From positions 1 to 57,393 of the forward strand of contig JACQZZ010000087.1 in the NCBI GenBank assembly GCA_016213625.1: a stretch of DNA of 57,393 nucleotides, given 5' to 3'. The position numbers and the translations under genes are program-made. The notes beneath the pieces are model-generated. The model saw only the letters and a list, made by a program, of their open reading frames with translations, was not told the DNA's origin and did not search any database. The stretch comes from Actinomycetota bacterium (GTDB lineage: Bacteria > Actinomycetota > Acidimicrobiia > Acidimicrobiales > Ilumatobacteraceae). Numbering within the stretch: position 1 is the first letter of the stretch; the number at the start of each line of letters is the position of its first letter. This document shows, in pieces, positions 34,532 through 44,143 of the stretch.

Positions 34532-35049
34532 ATCGCGAGGCCGCACACCATGAGCACCGTCGTCGTGTGACGGCGCCACTTCTCGGGCAACAGGCTGACC
34601 AACAGCGCCACCAAGGCGAGTTCGACGATGAGGGAGAACATGTCGAACGGGCCGATGCCTTCCGGGCGCGCCGGGAGAAACGCGCGTCCAGGGGCCTTCG
34701 GTGCATGGTGTGCCGTGGTGGCCGGCTGGCCGGGGAGCGCCGTGACGCGGCTGGCGACGTACACCAGTGCCACGAACACGTTGCTCCAGATGCCGAACAG
34801 CAGGACCGGCAGGCTGGTGCGACGCATGAACAACAGCGCCGCCAGCGTCAACTGGCATGCCGTGATGACGGCGAAGAACACGCCCGACGCCTGCCACCAC
34901 CGCCAGTGCGCGGGGGTGGAGATGAGGTGAGCGATCCCCGCCGCCGCGGCGAGCAGGATGGCCATGTCGATGGTCACCGTTCGCACGGTGACCGACCGCA
35001 CGCTCCCGGCCCGCACCGGAAGCGTGACGGCCGAGACGTCAGAGGACAT
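34498..35049 (-). CDS. membrane protein of unknown function in the multicopper-oxidase operon
   Basis: 183 residues with about five hydrophobic segments (IDMAILLAAAAGIAHLIS, GVFFAVITACQLTLAALLF, LLFGIWSNVFVALVYVA, MFSLIVELALVALLVSLL, VLMVCGLAMWGLTASGI). A His-containing loop (TTAHHAPKAPG) could bind metal. Overlaps the oxidase gene by 11 bases upstream and lepB downstream, so it is almost certainly co-expressed with the oxidase. A role in copper handling or anchoring the oxidase is inference. Confidence 0.75.
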   Translation of the reverse strand: MSSDVSAVTLPVRAGSVRSVTVRTVTIDMAILLAAAAGIAHLISTPAHWRWWQASGVFFAVITACQLTLAALLFMRRTSLPVLLFGIWSNVFVALVYVASRVTALPGQPATTAHHAPKAPGRAFLPARPEGIGPFDMFSLIVELALVALLVSLLPEKWRRHTTTVLMVCGLAMWGLTASGILL

Positions 35050-36763
35050 CGGTGGCCTCGAACTCCATGTCCCGAGCGACGGCCGCGTACATCGGGTCGT
35101 CGCCCTTCTCGCCGGCCGGACCGACGACCTCGAACTGGGTCATCATGTCGTGGTCCTCGTGCACGAGGTTGTGGCAGTGCACCATGTACTTGCCCAAGCT
35201 GTCGAAGCGCACGAGCAGCGTGACGGTCTCGTTCTCGCCCGTGTAGACGACGTCCTTCGGGCCCCGCTCGTGCGGCATCGGCGGTTGCCCGTTGCGCGAC
35301 AGGATCTTGAAGTCGACGAGGTGGATGTGCAACGGGTGGAACCACCCGCCCGAGCTGTTCTCGATGATCCAGGTCTCGACGGTGCCCACGGTGGGCGCCG
35401 CCTCGACGAACTGGTAGTTGCTCTGGATGATCTTGTCCCAGGTGGTGCCGTTGATGGTCCATGCGCCACCAGAGCGCTCCAACCGAAGCCGCCGCGTCGC
35501 CACCGACATCGCCGGCGTGAGGTTCATGATGTCGTTGATCGCACTCAACTTGGCGGGCACGGCATTGCCGTTGCCACGCGTGACGGACGTGTCGTACGCG
35601 TCGTCGACCACCTCGAACGCCATCACCTGATGCGTGTTGGTGTAGTTGAGGTTGTTCTTCGGGCTGGTGTTGTTGAGCACCACGCGGCTGCCCTTGGCCT
35701 TGCCCTTGAAGATGGCCCCGAAGTCGACGACGATCTCGTACCGCTCGCCGCTCAGCTGCCGGTGCGACTTCACCGTGACCGGCGCCGGCATGAGGCCGCC
35801 ATCGGTGCCGATGATCTGGTAGCTGTACTGAGTGCCGTAGCTCTTCTGCGCCGTCGTCGGGTCGTTGAGCGAGAACTTGAACGACCGAGAGATGGACGCG
35901 GCCAGCACACGGAAGCGGTACTTGCGACGCTTCACCCGCATCACCGGCCACGGCACACCGTTGACGTGGATGACGTCGCCCCAGTGGCCCGACTGGTTGT
36001 CGAGCGAGAACAACAGGTTGCCGTCGCTCTGGAACATCAGGTCGCCCACCGTGAGGGCCACGTCGTACTCGCCCTTCCAGCCGCCCAGACCGCCGTTCAT
36101 GGTGGGGTCGTAGATCGACGTGGGGATGCCGAGCGTCTGCTCTTCCGCGTCGTGCAGGTGGTACTGGGCGACCAGGCCGTGATAGGCGTTCTCCGCCGTG
36201 TGGTGCACGCCGTGGTCGTGGTACCAGAGGGTGCGAGCCTTCTGGTAGTTGGGGTAGTGGTAGTCCTTGTACTCACCGTTGGTGCAGACGGTGCCGTCTT
36301 CACGAACGCCACCCGGCGGCATGGCGATGTCGCTGGCGTACCCGTCGTACTGGGGCAGCGAGCCCGAGCCGTGCAGGTGCACCGAGGTCCACGGCGTGTA
36401 GCCGAGCACCGGGTGCACGGCGTCGAGCTGGTTGCAGTGACGCACCACGGTCTGGATGCCCTTGCGAGCCTTGATGGTGGGGCCGGGGACGATGCCGTTG
36501 TAGCCCATCACGTAGCTCTTGAAGCCCGGGATGATCTCGGCGTAGCCGCCCATCATGTCCATCTTGTAGTACTCGCACGTGGCGTCCTTGCGGTACGGCA
36601 CGGCGATGGGCGCCTGCTTGAACGGCAGCGAGAACGGCTTGGGCAGCTTCGACTCGGGCATCCGGGCAGCCGTGTCGGCGCCCACGAACCGAGCGGTAGG
36701 AAGCGCCACCGCCGCGCCGGCGAACACGCCGGTCTTCAACAGATCACGACGGTTCAGGCTCAT
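35039..36763 (-). CDS. Tat-exported multicopper oxidase (CotA/bilirubin-oxidase type)
   Basis: 574 residues. Twin-arginine signal NRRDLLKTGVFAGAAVALP. Copper ligands in order: HLHGSGSLP, WYHDHGVHHT, HPLHIHLVDF and the T1-T3 site HCHNLVHEDHDMM with an axial Met. Three cupredoxin domains of a laccase-like enzyme that oxidises phenols, bilirubin or metal ions with oxygen outside the cell. ATG after GGTGGAGGTGGCTCG; the longer in-frame start adds no Tat-like sequence. First gene of a unit with the membrane protein and lepB. Confidence 0.92.
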   Translation of the reverse strand: MSLNRRDLLKTGVFAGAAVALPTARFVGADTAARMPESKLPKPFSLPFKQAPIAVPYRKDATCEYYKMDMMGGYAEIIPGFKSYVMGYNGIVPGPTIKARKGIQTVVRHCNQLDAVHPVLGYTPWTSVHLHGSGSLPQYDGYASDIAMPPGGVREDGTVCTNGEYKDYHYPNYQKARTLWYHDHGVHHTAENAYHGLVAQYHLHDAEEQTLGIPTSIYDPTMNGGLGGWKGEYDVALTVGDLMFQSDGNLLFSLDNQSGHWGDVIHVNGVPWPVMRVKRRKYRFRVLAASISRSFKFSLNDPTTAQKSYGTQYSYQIIGTDGGLMPAPVTVKSHRQLSGERYEIVVDFGAIFKGKAKGSRVVLNNTSPKNNLNYTNTHQVMAFEVVDDAYDTSVTRGNGNAVPAKLSAINDIMNLTPAMSVATRRLRLERSGGAWTINGTTWDKIIQSNYQFVEAAPTVGTVETWIIENSSGGWFHPLHIHLVDFKILSRNGQPPMPHERGPKDVVYTGENETVTLLVRFDSLGKYMVHCHNLVHEDHDMMTQFEVVGPAGEKGDDPMYAAVARDMEFEATDVL

Positions 36764-37101
36764 CGAGCCACCTCCACCGTCGACGTGGTCACATCCGTAC
36801 CGCATGCACCGACATTCGTGTCGGCGCACATCGGGTCTCCCGTCCCGCTGTGCATCTTCAGTTGTCCTCTCCCGCTGAGCTGTCCCGCCTTGGAACTTGA
36901 GTGCTTACTCAAACAGCAAACACAGAGGGTCGCAATAGGGAATCTGGTATACATCTGTGCGTCCACCTTTGACCCATCGAGTACCCCAATGGTCCTAGGA
37001 CTTCACCACTTTGGGTGATGCCACAGGGACGTTTCGCAGGATTCGCGCTGAAAGCACCCTGTTCACGCGCCGATCGTCAATGGCGCACTACGGTGCACGG
37101 C
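36764..37101. promoter_or_regulatory. divergent promoter region of the multicopper oxidase and the Vps62-like gene
   Basis: AT-richer than its surroundings, with no convincing gene. It holds the inverted repeat TTGAGT-GCTT-ACTCAA (36897-36912) and a perfect 10-bp palindrome GTCCTAGGAC near 36990-37000. TTTGACCCATCGAGTACC resembles a -35 on the plus strand. The first repeat looks like a TetR-type operator in the oxidase leader. An alternative start of the plus gene (37015) lies within this interval. Confidence 0.5.
36897..36912. promoter_or_regulatory. inverted repeat, possible repressor operator before the multicopper oxidase
   Basis: TTGAGT-GCTT-ACTCAA, a perfect 6-bp inverted repeat about 135 bases before the oxidase start. 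Form and spacing are typical of TetR-family half-sites. No TetR gene lies in the window, so the regulator is unknown. Confidence 0.45.
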
Positions 37102-38985
37102 GTGTCCCCTCACCCCCTCGGCCCCACTCGAGCCCGCGCTCCTCGGGTCCGTGCGCTCACGCTGAGTGCAATTCTCGTCCTGTGCGGTTCGCTCGGTCCC
37201 ACCACGAGTGCCGCTGCACGACGTACCGCGGTCGACCCGGCGACGACGCTCGCCGAGCGCCACGCGCCACTCGTGCGCATCCAGGAGCAGCTCGACGCCT
37301 GCGGCCCGGGAGAGGCGTTCCAGCCGGCCGATGTCGACATGATCCTGGATCAGCCCGACGTGGCCTTGCTCGACAGCGAGGGAGCCGTCATCACCACGGC
37401 ACCCACCGCCGCGGATCTCTTCGATGCCCCGGCGGGCTCGAACTTCGACCTTCCAGGGGCGTCGCTGCGGCCCGGTTGCGACTTCGATCGCCGCTTCGGG
37501 TGGCGCACGACTGCTGATCGGCCGCTGCTCTACACCCGCGTCGTCACCGAGCAACCGTCGAGCGACCGCCCGCCACGGCTGGCGGTGCAGTACTGGATGT
37601 ACTTCGTCTACAACGACTGGAACAACCTCCACGAGAGCGACTGGGAGATGGCGCAAGTGGTGTTCGATGCCGCCACCGTCGACGAGGCACTCGCCGAGGG
37701 CCCCTCACTGGTGGCGCTGAGCCAGCACTACGGCAACGAGCGCCGCCCCTGGAACCAGGTCGAGCGCGTCGGCGAACGACCGGTGATCTACCCGGCGGAG
37801 GGCTCGCACGCCATCTTCTTCAGCCAGCACCTGTGGTTCGGGATGAGCGGCGACTCCGGGTTCGGCTGCGACGACACGCGTGGCCCGTCCATGCAGCTGG
37901 ATCCCCTGGTGCGGATGATGCCCGAGGCCGACACCGTCACGGCCGACAGCGACTTCGCCTGGCTCGGCTTCCAGGGACGCTGGGGCGAGCGCCAGCGCGG
38001 GATCAACGACTCGGAGCTCGGTCCGCAGTACACCGAGCAATGGCTCGACCCGTTCACCTGGACCGATGGTGGTCGCACCGGCGCGGTCACCGTCCCCGAG
38101 TTCGATCTGGGCGTCACCAGCTTCTTCTGCGCCGCCACCACCAACGTGTCGAGGGCGATGAACTACATGTTGGTCCGTCCGTGGTTGCTGCTCGGCTTGG
38201 TGGTCGGCATCGTCGTGTCGCTCGTGCTCCTGGCACGCCGCACCCGATGGCGACCGGCGGTCCCCGCTCCCCTCGCCCGCCGCCGTCGTGGCGGCCAACT
38301 CCTCACGTCGGCCCATGCGCTGCTGCGGGCGAACCCGCGGCGCTATGCGGGTGTGGCGGTGACGATCTTCGTCAGCGGCGTGGTGGCCGCCCTCGTCCAG
38401 ACATGGGTCGTCAACCACACTGCCATCGGAGGTGTCGTCAGCGACGTCGACCGCGGTGCGTTCACCGGCACGGCCACCGCGCTCGCCGCCGGTGCGTTGG
38501 AGACCGTGCCCGTGCTGATCGCAGCGCTCGTGCTCGCCATGGCCATCACCCACCGCATCGAGTCGCCCCGGCCCGCTCGCGAGTGGCGGACCGCGCTCCT
38601 CGGCAAGGGCACCGTGCCCACCGTCGTCGGCTTCCTCGCCCTCGTGCTCACCGGACCGCTCGCACTGCTGGTGGTGCCCGGCATCGCTGCGGCCGCCCCG
38701 GCTGCGGTGGCCGAAGACCTGGGGTGGCGGGCAGCGTTGCGACGGTCGTGGCAACTCACTCGGCACCACCGCACGCGCACGTTGATCGTCACGCTCTCCG
38801 CCATCACCGTGGCGCTCCTCCTCGGACCGCTGCTGGGTGTGGCGATCATGCTCGTGTTCGGCAAGGCGTTCACCCTCGTGAACATCATCGCCGGCGTGGT
38901 GCACGCCTTCACCGTGCCGTGGTTGGGCGCGGTGCTCTCCCTCCAGTTCGAGGACCTTCGCGCGCGAACCTCGACGGGCGAGTGA
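37102..38985 (+). CDS. Vps62-like exoplasmic domain fused to a multi-helix membrane domain
   Basis: About 627 residues. After a signal-like segment (VRALTLSAILVLCGSLG), residues about 60-350 resemble Vps62/beta-sandwich proteins: YWMYFVYNDWNNLHESDWEMAQVVF, YPAEGSHAIFF, and WLGFQGRWGER. One helix follows (WLLLGLVVGIVVSLVLLARR), and then a five- or six-helix C-terminal region like the membrane domain of glycerophosphodiester phosphodiesterases (VAEDLGWRAALRRSWQLTRHHRTRTL). Function unknown. The fusion is unusual. GTG 37102 is chosen before the signal; starts at 37015 or 37093 are possible. Confidence 0.75.
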   Translation: MSPHPLGPTRARAPRVRALTLSAILVLCGSLGPTTSAAARRTAVDPATTLAERHAPLVRIQEQLDACGPGEAFQPADVDMILDQPDVALLDSEGAVITTAPTAADLFDAPAGSNFDLPGASLRPGCDFDRRFGWRTTADRPLLYTRVVTEQPSSDRPPRLAVQYWMYFVYNDWNNLHESDWEMAQVVFDAATVDEALAEGPSLVALSQHYGNERRPWNQVERVGERPVIYPAEGSHAIFFSQHLWFGMSGDSGFGCDDTRGPSMQLDPLVRMMPEADTVTADSDFAWLGFQGRWGERQRGINDSELGPQYTEQWLDPFTWTDGGRTGAVTVPEFDLGVTSFFCAATTNVSRAMNYMLVRPWLLLGLVVGIVVSLVLLARRTRWRPAVPAPLARRRRGGQLLTSAHALLRANPRRYAGVAVTIFVSGVVAALVQTWVVNHTAIGGVVSDVDRGAFTGTATALAAGALETVPVLIAALVLAMAITHRIESPRPAREWRTALLGKGTVPTVVGFLALVLTGPLALLVVPGIAAAAPAAVAEDLGWRAALRRSWQLTRHHRTRTLIVTLSAITVALLLGPLLGVAIMLVFGKAFTLVNIIAGVVHAFTVPWLGAVLSLQFEDLRARTSTGE

Positions 38986-38991
38986 GCCGGT

Positions 38992-40677
38992 CTACAGCTC
39001 GATGGGCGAGCCGGGACCCAGCGGGATGCCGAACACCCACCACACGATGAACAGCAGGATCCAGGCGATGGAGATGGCGATGACGTACGGGATCATCAGC
39101 GCCACCACGGTGCCGATGCCGGCCTTCTTGTCGTAGCGCTGGGCGACGGTGGTGATGAACGGCAGGTACACCATCAACGGCGTCACCACGTTCATCGGCG
39201 AATCGCCCACTCGGTAGGCGGCGAGCACGGTCTGCGGGGCCACTCCGAGACGGCTGAAGATGGGCACGAAGACCGGGGCGAAGATGGCCCACTTCGGCAC
39301 CACGCCGGGGATGATGATGTCGAGCAGCAGGATCACCAGGATCAACCCGATCAGCAGCGGCAGCGCACCGAAGCCGGACCGCTCGAGCAACTGGGCCATC
39401 TCGACGGCCGCCACACGAGGCATGTTCGTGTAGTTGAACAGCGCGATGAACTGACTGATGATCAGCAGCATGAACACCAATCCGGCGAGGCCGGAGAAGG
39501 TCTTCGTGACACCGGTGATGACATCGGAGCTGCTGTGGATGGTCTTCGCGCCGATGCCGTAGCAGATACCGCACACCAGGAAGATCAGGGTGATGATGAA
39601 GATGAGGCTCGACATGAACGGCGTGTTGCCGATGAGGTCGCCCGTCGCCGGATCGCGCAGCGGTGCTCCACTGGGCAGTGTGAGCAGGAGCACCATCACC
39701 ACCATGCCGAGGAGGCCGTACATCGAGTACTTCAGCCCGCGGGCTTCCGCCGCCTCGGCATCGGCTTCGGCTTCGCCGGTGTCGTCGGACCCGACGAGGG
39801 CGTAGACCGGGTCGCCGATGGTGGGGTCGTACTTGCCGAGGCGCGGCTCCACCACCCGTTGCGTGACCACCACGGCCACGATGGCGAGGATGATCGACGA
39901 CGCGATGCCGAAGTAGAAGTTGGCGGTGACCTCCAACGGTTTCCCGCCGGACCCGATGGCTTCGTTGGTGATCTCGGTGAGCATGCTGTCGACCGGCGTG
40001 ATGAGCAGGTTCACACCGAAGATGGCACCGACACCGGCGAAGCCGGCCGCGAGGCCGGCGAGTGGATGTCGACCGAGCGTGAGGAACGCCACCGCAGCGA
40101 GCGGGATGAGGATCAGGTAGCCGGCGTCAGAGGCCACGCTCGACAGCACGCCGACGAAGATGATCGCGAACGCGATGATGCGCCGCGGTGCCACCTTCAC
40201 CAGCTTGCGGATGAGCGCCGCCATCAGTCCGGCGTGCTCGGCGACGCCGACGCCCATCATCGCGACGAAGGTGACCGCCACCACCGAGAAGCCGGCGAAG
40301 TTGTTGACGAAACCGGAGAAGATGTAGCGGATGCCATCGGTGCTGAGGAGGCTGCGGATCTCGAAGGTCTGCTCCTGGATCGTGTAGTCGGGCAGATCGA
40401 CGATCTTCCCGGCCTCGATGTCGTACGGCACGATGGACCCACCGAGTTGATCGCCGATGAGCGCGAGTTGCGCCTTCGGAATCGGTACGGCGACGTCTTC
40501 GGTGACCGAGATGTTGAACCACGACAACACCATCGAGAGCACGATCACCCCGAGGATGAGGTACAGGAACATGATGACCGGATGGGGCACCTTGTTTCCG
40601 GCCTTCTCGATGCCGTCGAGCATCTTCTCCGAGAACGACTTCTTGGTGGGCGCTACCGCCACTGCGTCGCTGGACAT
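38992..40677 (-). CDS. AbgT-family transporter
   Basis: 561 residues with about eleven or twelve hydrophobic helices and the AbgT signatures (SGFVNNFAGFSVVAVTFVAMMGVGVAEHAGL, GDSPMNVVTPLMVYLPF). AbgT proteins import p-aminobenzoyl-glutamate or export sulfonamides with a cation. Preceded in transcription order by leucyl aminopeptidase (14-base gap), as if peptide or folate-breakdown products are handled together. ATG is MSSDAVAVAPTKK. Confidence 0.92.
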   Translation of the reverse strand: MSSDAVAVAPTKKSFSEKMLDGIEKAGNKVPHPVIMFLYLILGVIVLSMVLSWFNISVTEDVAVPIPKAQLALIGDQLGGSIVPYDIEAGKIVDLPDYTIQEQTFEIRSLLSTDGIRYIFSGFVNNFAGFSVVAVTFVAMMGVGVAEHAGLMAALIRKLVKVAPRRIIAFAIIFVGVLSSVASDAGYLILIPLAAVAFLTLGRHPLAGLAAGFAGVGAIFGVNLLITPVDSMLTEITNEAIGSGGKPLEVTANFYFGIASSIILAIVAVVVTQRVVEPRLGKYDPTIGDPVYALVGSDDTGEAEADAEAAEARGLKYSMYGLLGMVVMVLLLTLPSGAPLRDPATGDLIGNTPFMSSLIFIITLIFLVCGICYGIGAKTIHSSSDVITGVTKTFSGLAGLVFMLLIISQFIALFNYTNMPRVAAVEMAQLLERSGFGALPLLIGLILVILLLDIIIPGVVPKWAIFAPVFVPIFSRLGVAPQTVLAAYRVGDSPMNVVTPLMVYLPFITTVAQRYDKKAGIGTVVALMIPYVIAISIAWILLFIVWWVFGIPLGPGSPIEL

Positions 40678-40691
40678 CTGAGGGCTCCCGG

Positions 40692-42149
40692 TCAGTTGAA
40701 GGTGCGGAGGAACTCGGTGACCAGGCGCACACCGGCGCCCGTGCCACCCTTGGACAGGTAGGGCTTGGTGGGCGCATCGAGCCAGGCCGTGCCGGCGATG
40801 TCGAGGTGGGCGAACGGGTACTTGCCGGCGAACGCCGACAGGAACGCACCGGCGGTGATGCTGCCGGCACCGCGGCCCGCGAGGTTCTTCAGGTCGGCGA
40901 TGTCGCTCTTCACCATCTGGTGGTACTCGTCCCACAGTGGCAGCTGCCACGCCTTGTCGCCGCTGGCGGCGCCGGCCGCGACCAGCTGATCGGCCAGCGA
41001 CTGATCGGTGGCCATGACGGCCGTTGCGTGGTTGCCGAGGGCGATGATGACCGCACCCGTGAGCGTGGACAGCTCGACGATGGCCGCCGGCTTGTAGCGC
41101 TGGGCGAAGTGGAGTCCGTCGGACAGGATGACGCGACCCTCGGCATCGGTGTTGAGGATCTCGATGGTCTTCCCGCTGAGCGTGGTGACGATGTCGCCGG
41201 GGCGGTACGAGCGACCGCTCGGCATGTTCTCGGCCGACGGCACGAGGCCCACCACGTGCAACGGCAGACCCAGTTCGGCGACGGTCTGCATGACACCGAA
41301 CACGGCGGCGCTGCCGCCCATGTCGTTCTTCATCGTCTCCATGCCCTCTGCGGGCTTGATGTTCAGACCACCGGAGTCGAACGTCAGTCCCTTGCCGACG
41401 AGGCAGACGGTGGAGCCCTTGAACTGCTTGCCGTACTCCATGATGATGAATCGAGGCGGGCTGTCGGAACCCTTGCCCACGGCCAGGATGCCGCCGAAGC
41501 CCTCCTTCTCGAGGCGCACTTCGTCGTAGACGGTGACATTGATGGCCGGGTGCCGCTCGCCGAGTTCGATGGCCCGCTGCGCAAGCTGCGGCGGGGTCTT
41601 CATGCCACCGGGAGTGTTGACCAGGTCGCGAGCGAAGTTGGTGCCACGGGCGATGGCCGAACCGGTGGCCACGCCCTGGGCAACGGACTTGGTGTGCTTC
41701 GGGGCGAACACCGTGACCGAGGCGATCTCGTGCAGGTCGGCGGCGCTGCGCCCGGTCTGGTGCTGGAGGTACCGATAGTTGCCCAGTTCGAGCCCTTCGG
41801 CGAGCGCCTGGCCCACTTCGTCGCCGCCGAGCGGCATGTCGGCCGGCAGCCCCAACGTGATGTCGGCCGCCTGCGCCGAACGAGCTTGCTTGATCGCGGT
41901 CGCGGCCGCCTGGCGAACCGATTCGGCGGTGACACCCTTGCGAGCGCCGAGCCCGACGAGCAGCACACGCTTCGGCCCTCCGCGACCCTTGGGGTACACC
42001 ATCAAGGACTGATTGGCCGCGCCGGAGAAGTCGCTCGTCTCGAACGAGTTGGCGACCGCGGCGGGTACCGACGCGCCTTCGAACGTGACCAGAACGGCAA
42101 GGGCCGACGACGTGCTGAGTGCGTCGCCGGAGCGGACGGTGATGTCCAT
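40692..42149 (-). CDS. pepA: leucyl aminopeptidase (M17)
   Basis: 485 residues. C-terminal catalytic domain has both metal-binding runs: VGKGLTFDSGGLNIKP with Lys and Asp ligands and MKNDMGGSAAVFG, and the M17 signature NTDAEGRVIL. Hexameric zinc/manganese exopeptidase of the cytosol. The ATG follows the AGGAACCCC ribosome site; an upstream in-frame ATG gives a 28-residue extension without similarity. Likely co-transcribed with the AbgT gene. Confidence 0.95.
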   Translation of the reverse strand: MDITVRSGDALSTSSALAVLVTFEGASVPAAVANSFETSDFSGAANQSLMVYPKGRGGPKRVLLVGLGARKGVTAESVRQAAATAIKQARSAQAADITLGLPADMPLGGDEVGQALAEGLELGNYRYLQHQTGRSAADLHEIASVTVFAPKHTKSVAQGVATGSAIARGTNFARDLVNTPGGMKTPPQLAQRAIELGERHPAINVTVYDEVRLEKEGFGGILAVGKGSDSPPRFIIMEYGKQFKGSTVCLVGKGLTFDSGGLNIKPAEGMETMKNDMGGSAAVFGVMQTVAELGLPLHVVGLVPSAENMPSGRSYRPGDIVTTLSGKTIEILNTDAEGRVILSDGLHFAQRYKPAAIVELSTLTGAVIIALGNHATAVMATDQSLADQLVAAGAASGDKAWQLPLWDEYHQMVKSDIADLKNLAGRGAGSITAGAFLSAFAGKYPFAHLDIAGTAWLDAPTKPYLSKGGTGAGVRLVTEFLRTFN

Positions 42150-42271
42150 GGGGGGTTCCTCTCTGATGCTGAGCGGCGGATCGCGGCTCAAACTAGCGAA
42201 TCCTGCTGAGAGGGCGAGACTGTGCTCGCACACCGTGCGAGCGGCCCGGATGAGACACTAAGGTCCGGCGG

Positions 42272-44074
42272 ATGTCGGAGAGCACGATCACCTTCGTCAT
42301 CCTCGGGGTCGCGGTCGTGCTGTTCGTCTGGAATCGCCTGCCGGTCGAGGTCGTGGCACTCGGCGTGGCGCTCTCGCTGTGGGCCACCGATGTCCTCACC
42401 ATCGAGCAGGCGGTCAGCGGCTTCGGCGAGACCACCATCTTGTTCATCGCGTCGTTGTTCGTGGTGAGCGAGGCGCTCGACAGCACCGGAGTCACCGCGT
42501 GGGCGGGTCAACAACTCATCGCGCGCGCGGGCACCAGCCAGACGCGCCTGCTGGTGTTCACGATGCTCCTCGTGGCGCTGCTCACTGCGGTCATCAGCGT
42601 GAACGGGGCCGTCGCGGCGCTCGTTCCGATGGTGGTCGTCATCGCCGTGCGTCTGGGTCGCGTGCCGTCGAAGCTGATGATGCCCCTGGCCTTCGGTGCG
42701 CACGCCGGCTCCATGCTGGCCCTCACCGGCACGCCGGTGAGCGTCATCGTCAGCGACGCCGCGCACGACGCCGGCGCCGGTCGATTCGGGTTCTTCGAGT
42801 TCACACTCGTCGGCGTGCCGTTGGTGGCGGGCGTCATCCTCATCACCGTCGTCCTCGGCAACCGACTCCTGCCCGATCGCACGGCCGAGGTCATCCCGCC
42901 CGACCTGAGCCAGTTCGCCCGCACCCTCGCCGAGCAGTACGAGATCGATCACTCGATGGCCCGCCTGGTCGTCGACGCGTCGTCACCGCTCGTCGGCGTG
43001 GCGCGCGGTGCGCTCGATCGCGAGTGGGACGAGCGCACCACCCTCACCGGCGTTCAACGCGCAGGTCGCGGCGGTCTGGGCACCGACGACCCGGTGGCCG
43101 CCGGCGACGTGCTCGTCGTGTCGGGACGGCCCGAGTTCGTGGAAGCGCTCCACGAACCACTCGGCGTCCGCACGGCACCCACCACCGTGGACCAGCCCGA
43201 CGATCAGTCGCTGTTGAACCGAGAGATCGGCGTCGCGGAGTTCATCGTGCCGCCGCGCTCGGAGTTCATCGGACGCCGGGTCTTCCCCGGCATGGTGTTC
43301 GGTGGGAGCAAGGTGGTCGTGCTGGCGGTGCAGCGCAACGGCGAGCACACCCGTGGTGAGGTCACGCTCGCCGCGGGCGACACGATGTTGGTGCAGGGCA
43401 CGTGGCAGGCACTCGAGCAGAGTCCACCACCGATGCTGGTGGTGGACGACCCTGCGATGGTGCGCCGCCAGGCGGTGCCGCTGGGCCTCGGGGCGAAGCA
43501 GGCCTTGGCGGTGGTGGCGGCGATGGTGGTGCTCCTCGCCACGGGACTCGTGCCCGCCGTGGTGGCCGGCCTTCTGGCCGCAGGCGCCCTGGTGCTGTTG
43601 AACGTGGTGCCGCTCCCGCAGGCATACCGCTCCATCTCGTGGACCACCATCGTGTTGGTCGGGGGTATGACCCCGTTGTCGGCCGCGATGCAGCAGACCG
43701 GCGCCGCGCAGAAGCTTGCCGACGGCCTCATCGACCTCGTCGGCGACGCGGGTCCGTACGCGTTGGTGGCCGGACTCTTCGTCCTCACGGCGGTGCTCGG
43801 CCAACTCATCAGCAACATGGCCACCGCGCTCATCGTCATCCCCATCGCTGTCACGGCGGCAGCCGAACTCGACGTGTCGGCCAGTCCGGTACTGATGGCC
43901 GTGAACATCGCTGCGGCCGCCGCGTTCATCACTCCGGTCGCCACCCCGGCGAACCTGATGGTCATGGGCCCGGGCGGCTACAAGTTCGGCGACTACTGGA
44001 AGCTCGGCAGCTGCATGCTCGTGTTCTTCGGGTTGGTGGCCGTGTTCTACGTACCGCTCATCTGGTCGTTCTGA
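42272..44074 (+). CDS. SLC13-family permease with two TrkA-C domains
   Basis: 600 residues, the usual length. About ten helices: the N-terminal five (residues about 5-200) and C-terminal five surround a cytosolic insert with two TrkA-C domains (LAEQYEIDHSMARLVVDASSPLVG... and IVPPRSEFIGRRVFPGMVFGG). SLC13-type signatures include SVNGAVAALVPMVVVIA and ISNMATALIVIPIA. Predicted sodium-coupled anion (sulfate, dicarboxylate or arsenite-like) carrier controlled by ligands at TrkA-C. Divergent from pepA. Confidence 0.9.
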   Translation: MSESTITFVILGVAVVLFVWNRLPVEVVALGVALSLWATDVLTIEQAVSGFGETTILFIASLFVVSEALDSTGVTAWAGQQLIARAGTSQTRLLVFTMLLVALLTAVISVNGAVAALVPMVVVIAVRLGRVPSKLMMPLAFGAHAGSMLALTGTPVSVIVSDAAHDAGAGRFGFFEFTLVGVPLVAGVILITVVLGNRLLPDRTAEVIPPDLSQFARTLAEQYEIDHSMARLVVDASSPLVGVARGALDREWDERTTLTGVQRAGRGGLGTDDPVAAGDVLVVSGRPEFVEALHEPLGVRTAPTTVDQPDDQSLLNREIGVAEFIVPPRSEFIGRRVFPGMVFGGSKVVVLAVQRNGEHTRGEVTLAAGDTMLVQGTWQALEQSPPPMLVVDDPAMVRRQAVPLGLGAKQALAVVAAMVVLLATGLVPAVVAGLLAAGALVLLNVVPLPQAYRSISWTTIVLVGGMTPLSAAMQQTGAAQKLADGLIDLVGDAGPYALVAGLFVLTAVLGQLISNMATALIVIPIAVTAAAELDVSASPVLMAVNIAAAAAFITPVATPANLMVMGPGGYKFGDYWKLGSCMLVFFGLVAVFYVPLIWSF

Positions 44075-44143
44075 CGCGCGCGATCCGCGTCGTGCCCTGA
44101 ACTCGCGAACTACCGTGGTGAACACGACTTCAAGGGGGCTCCT

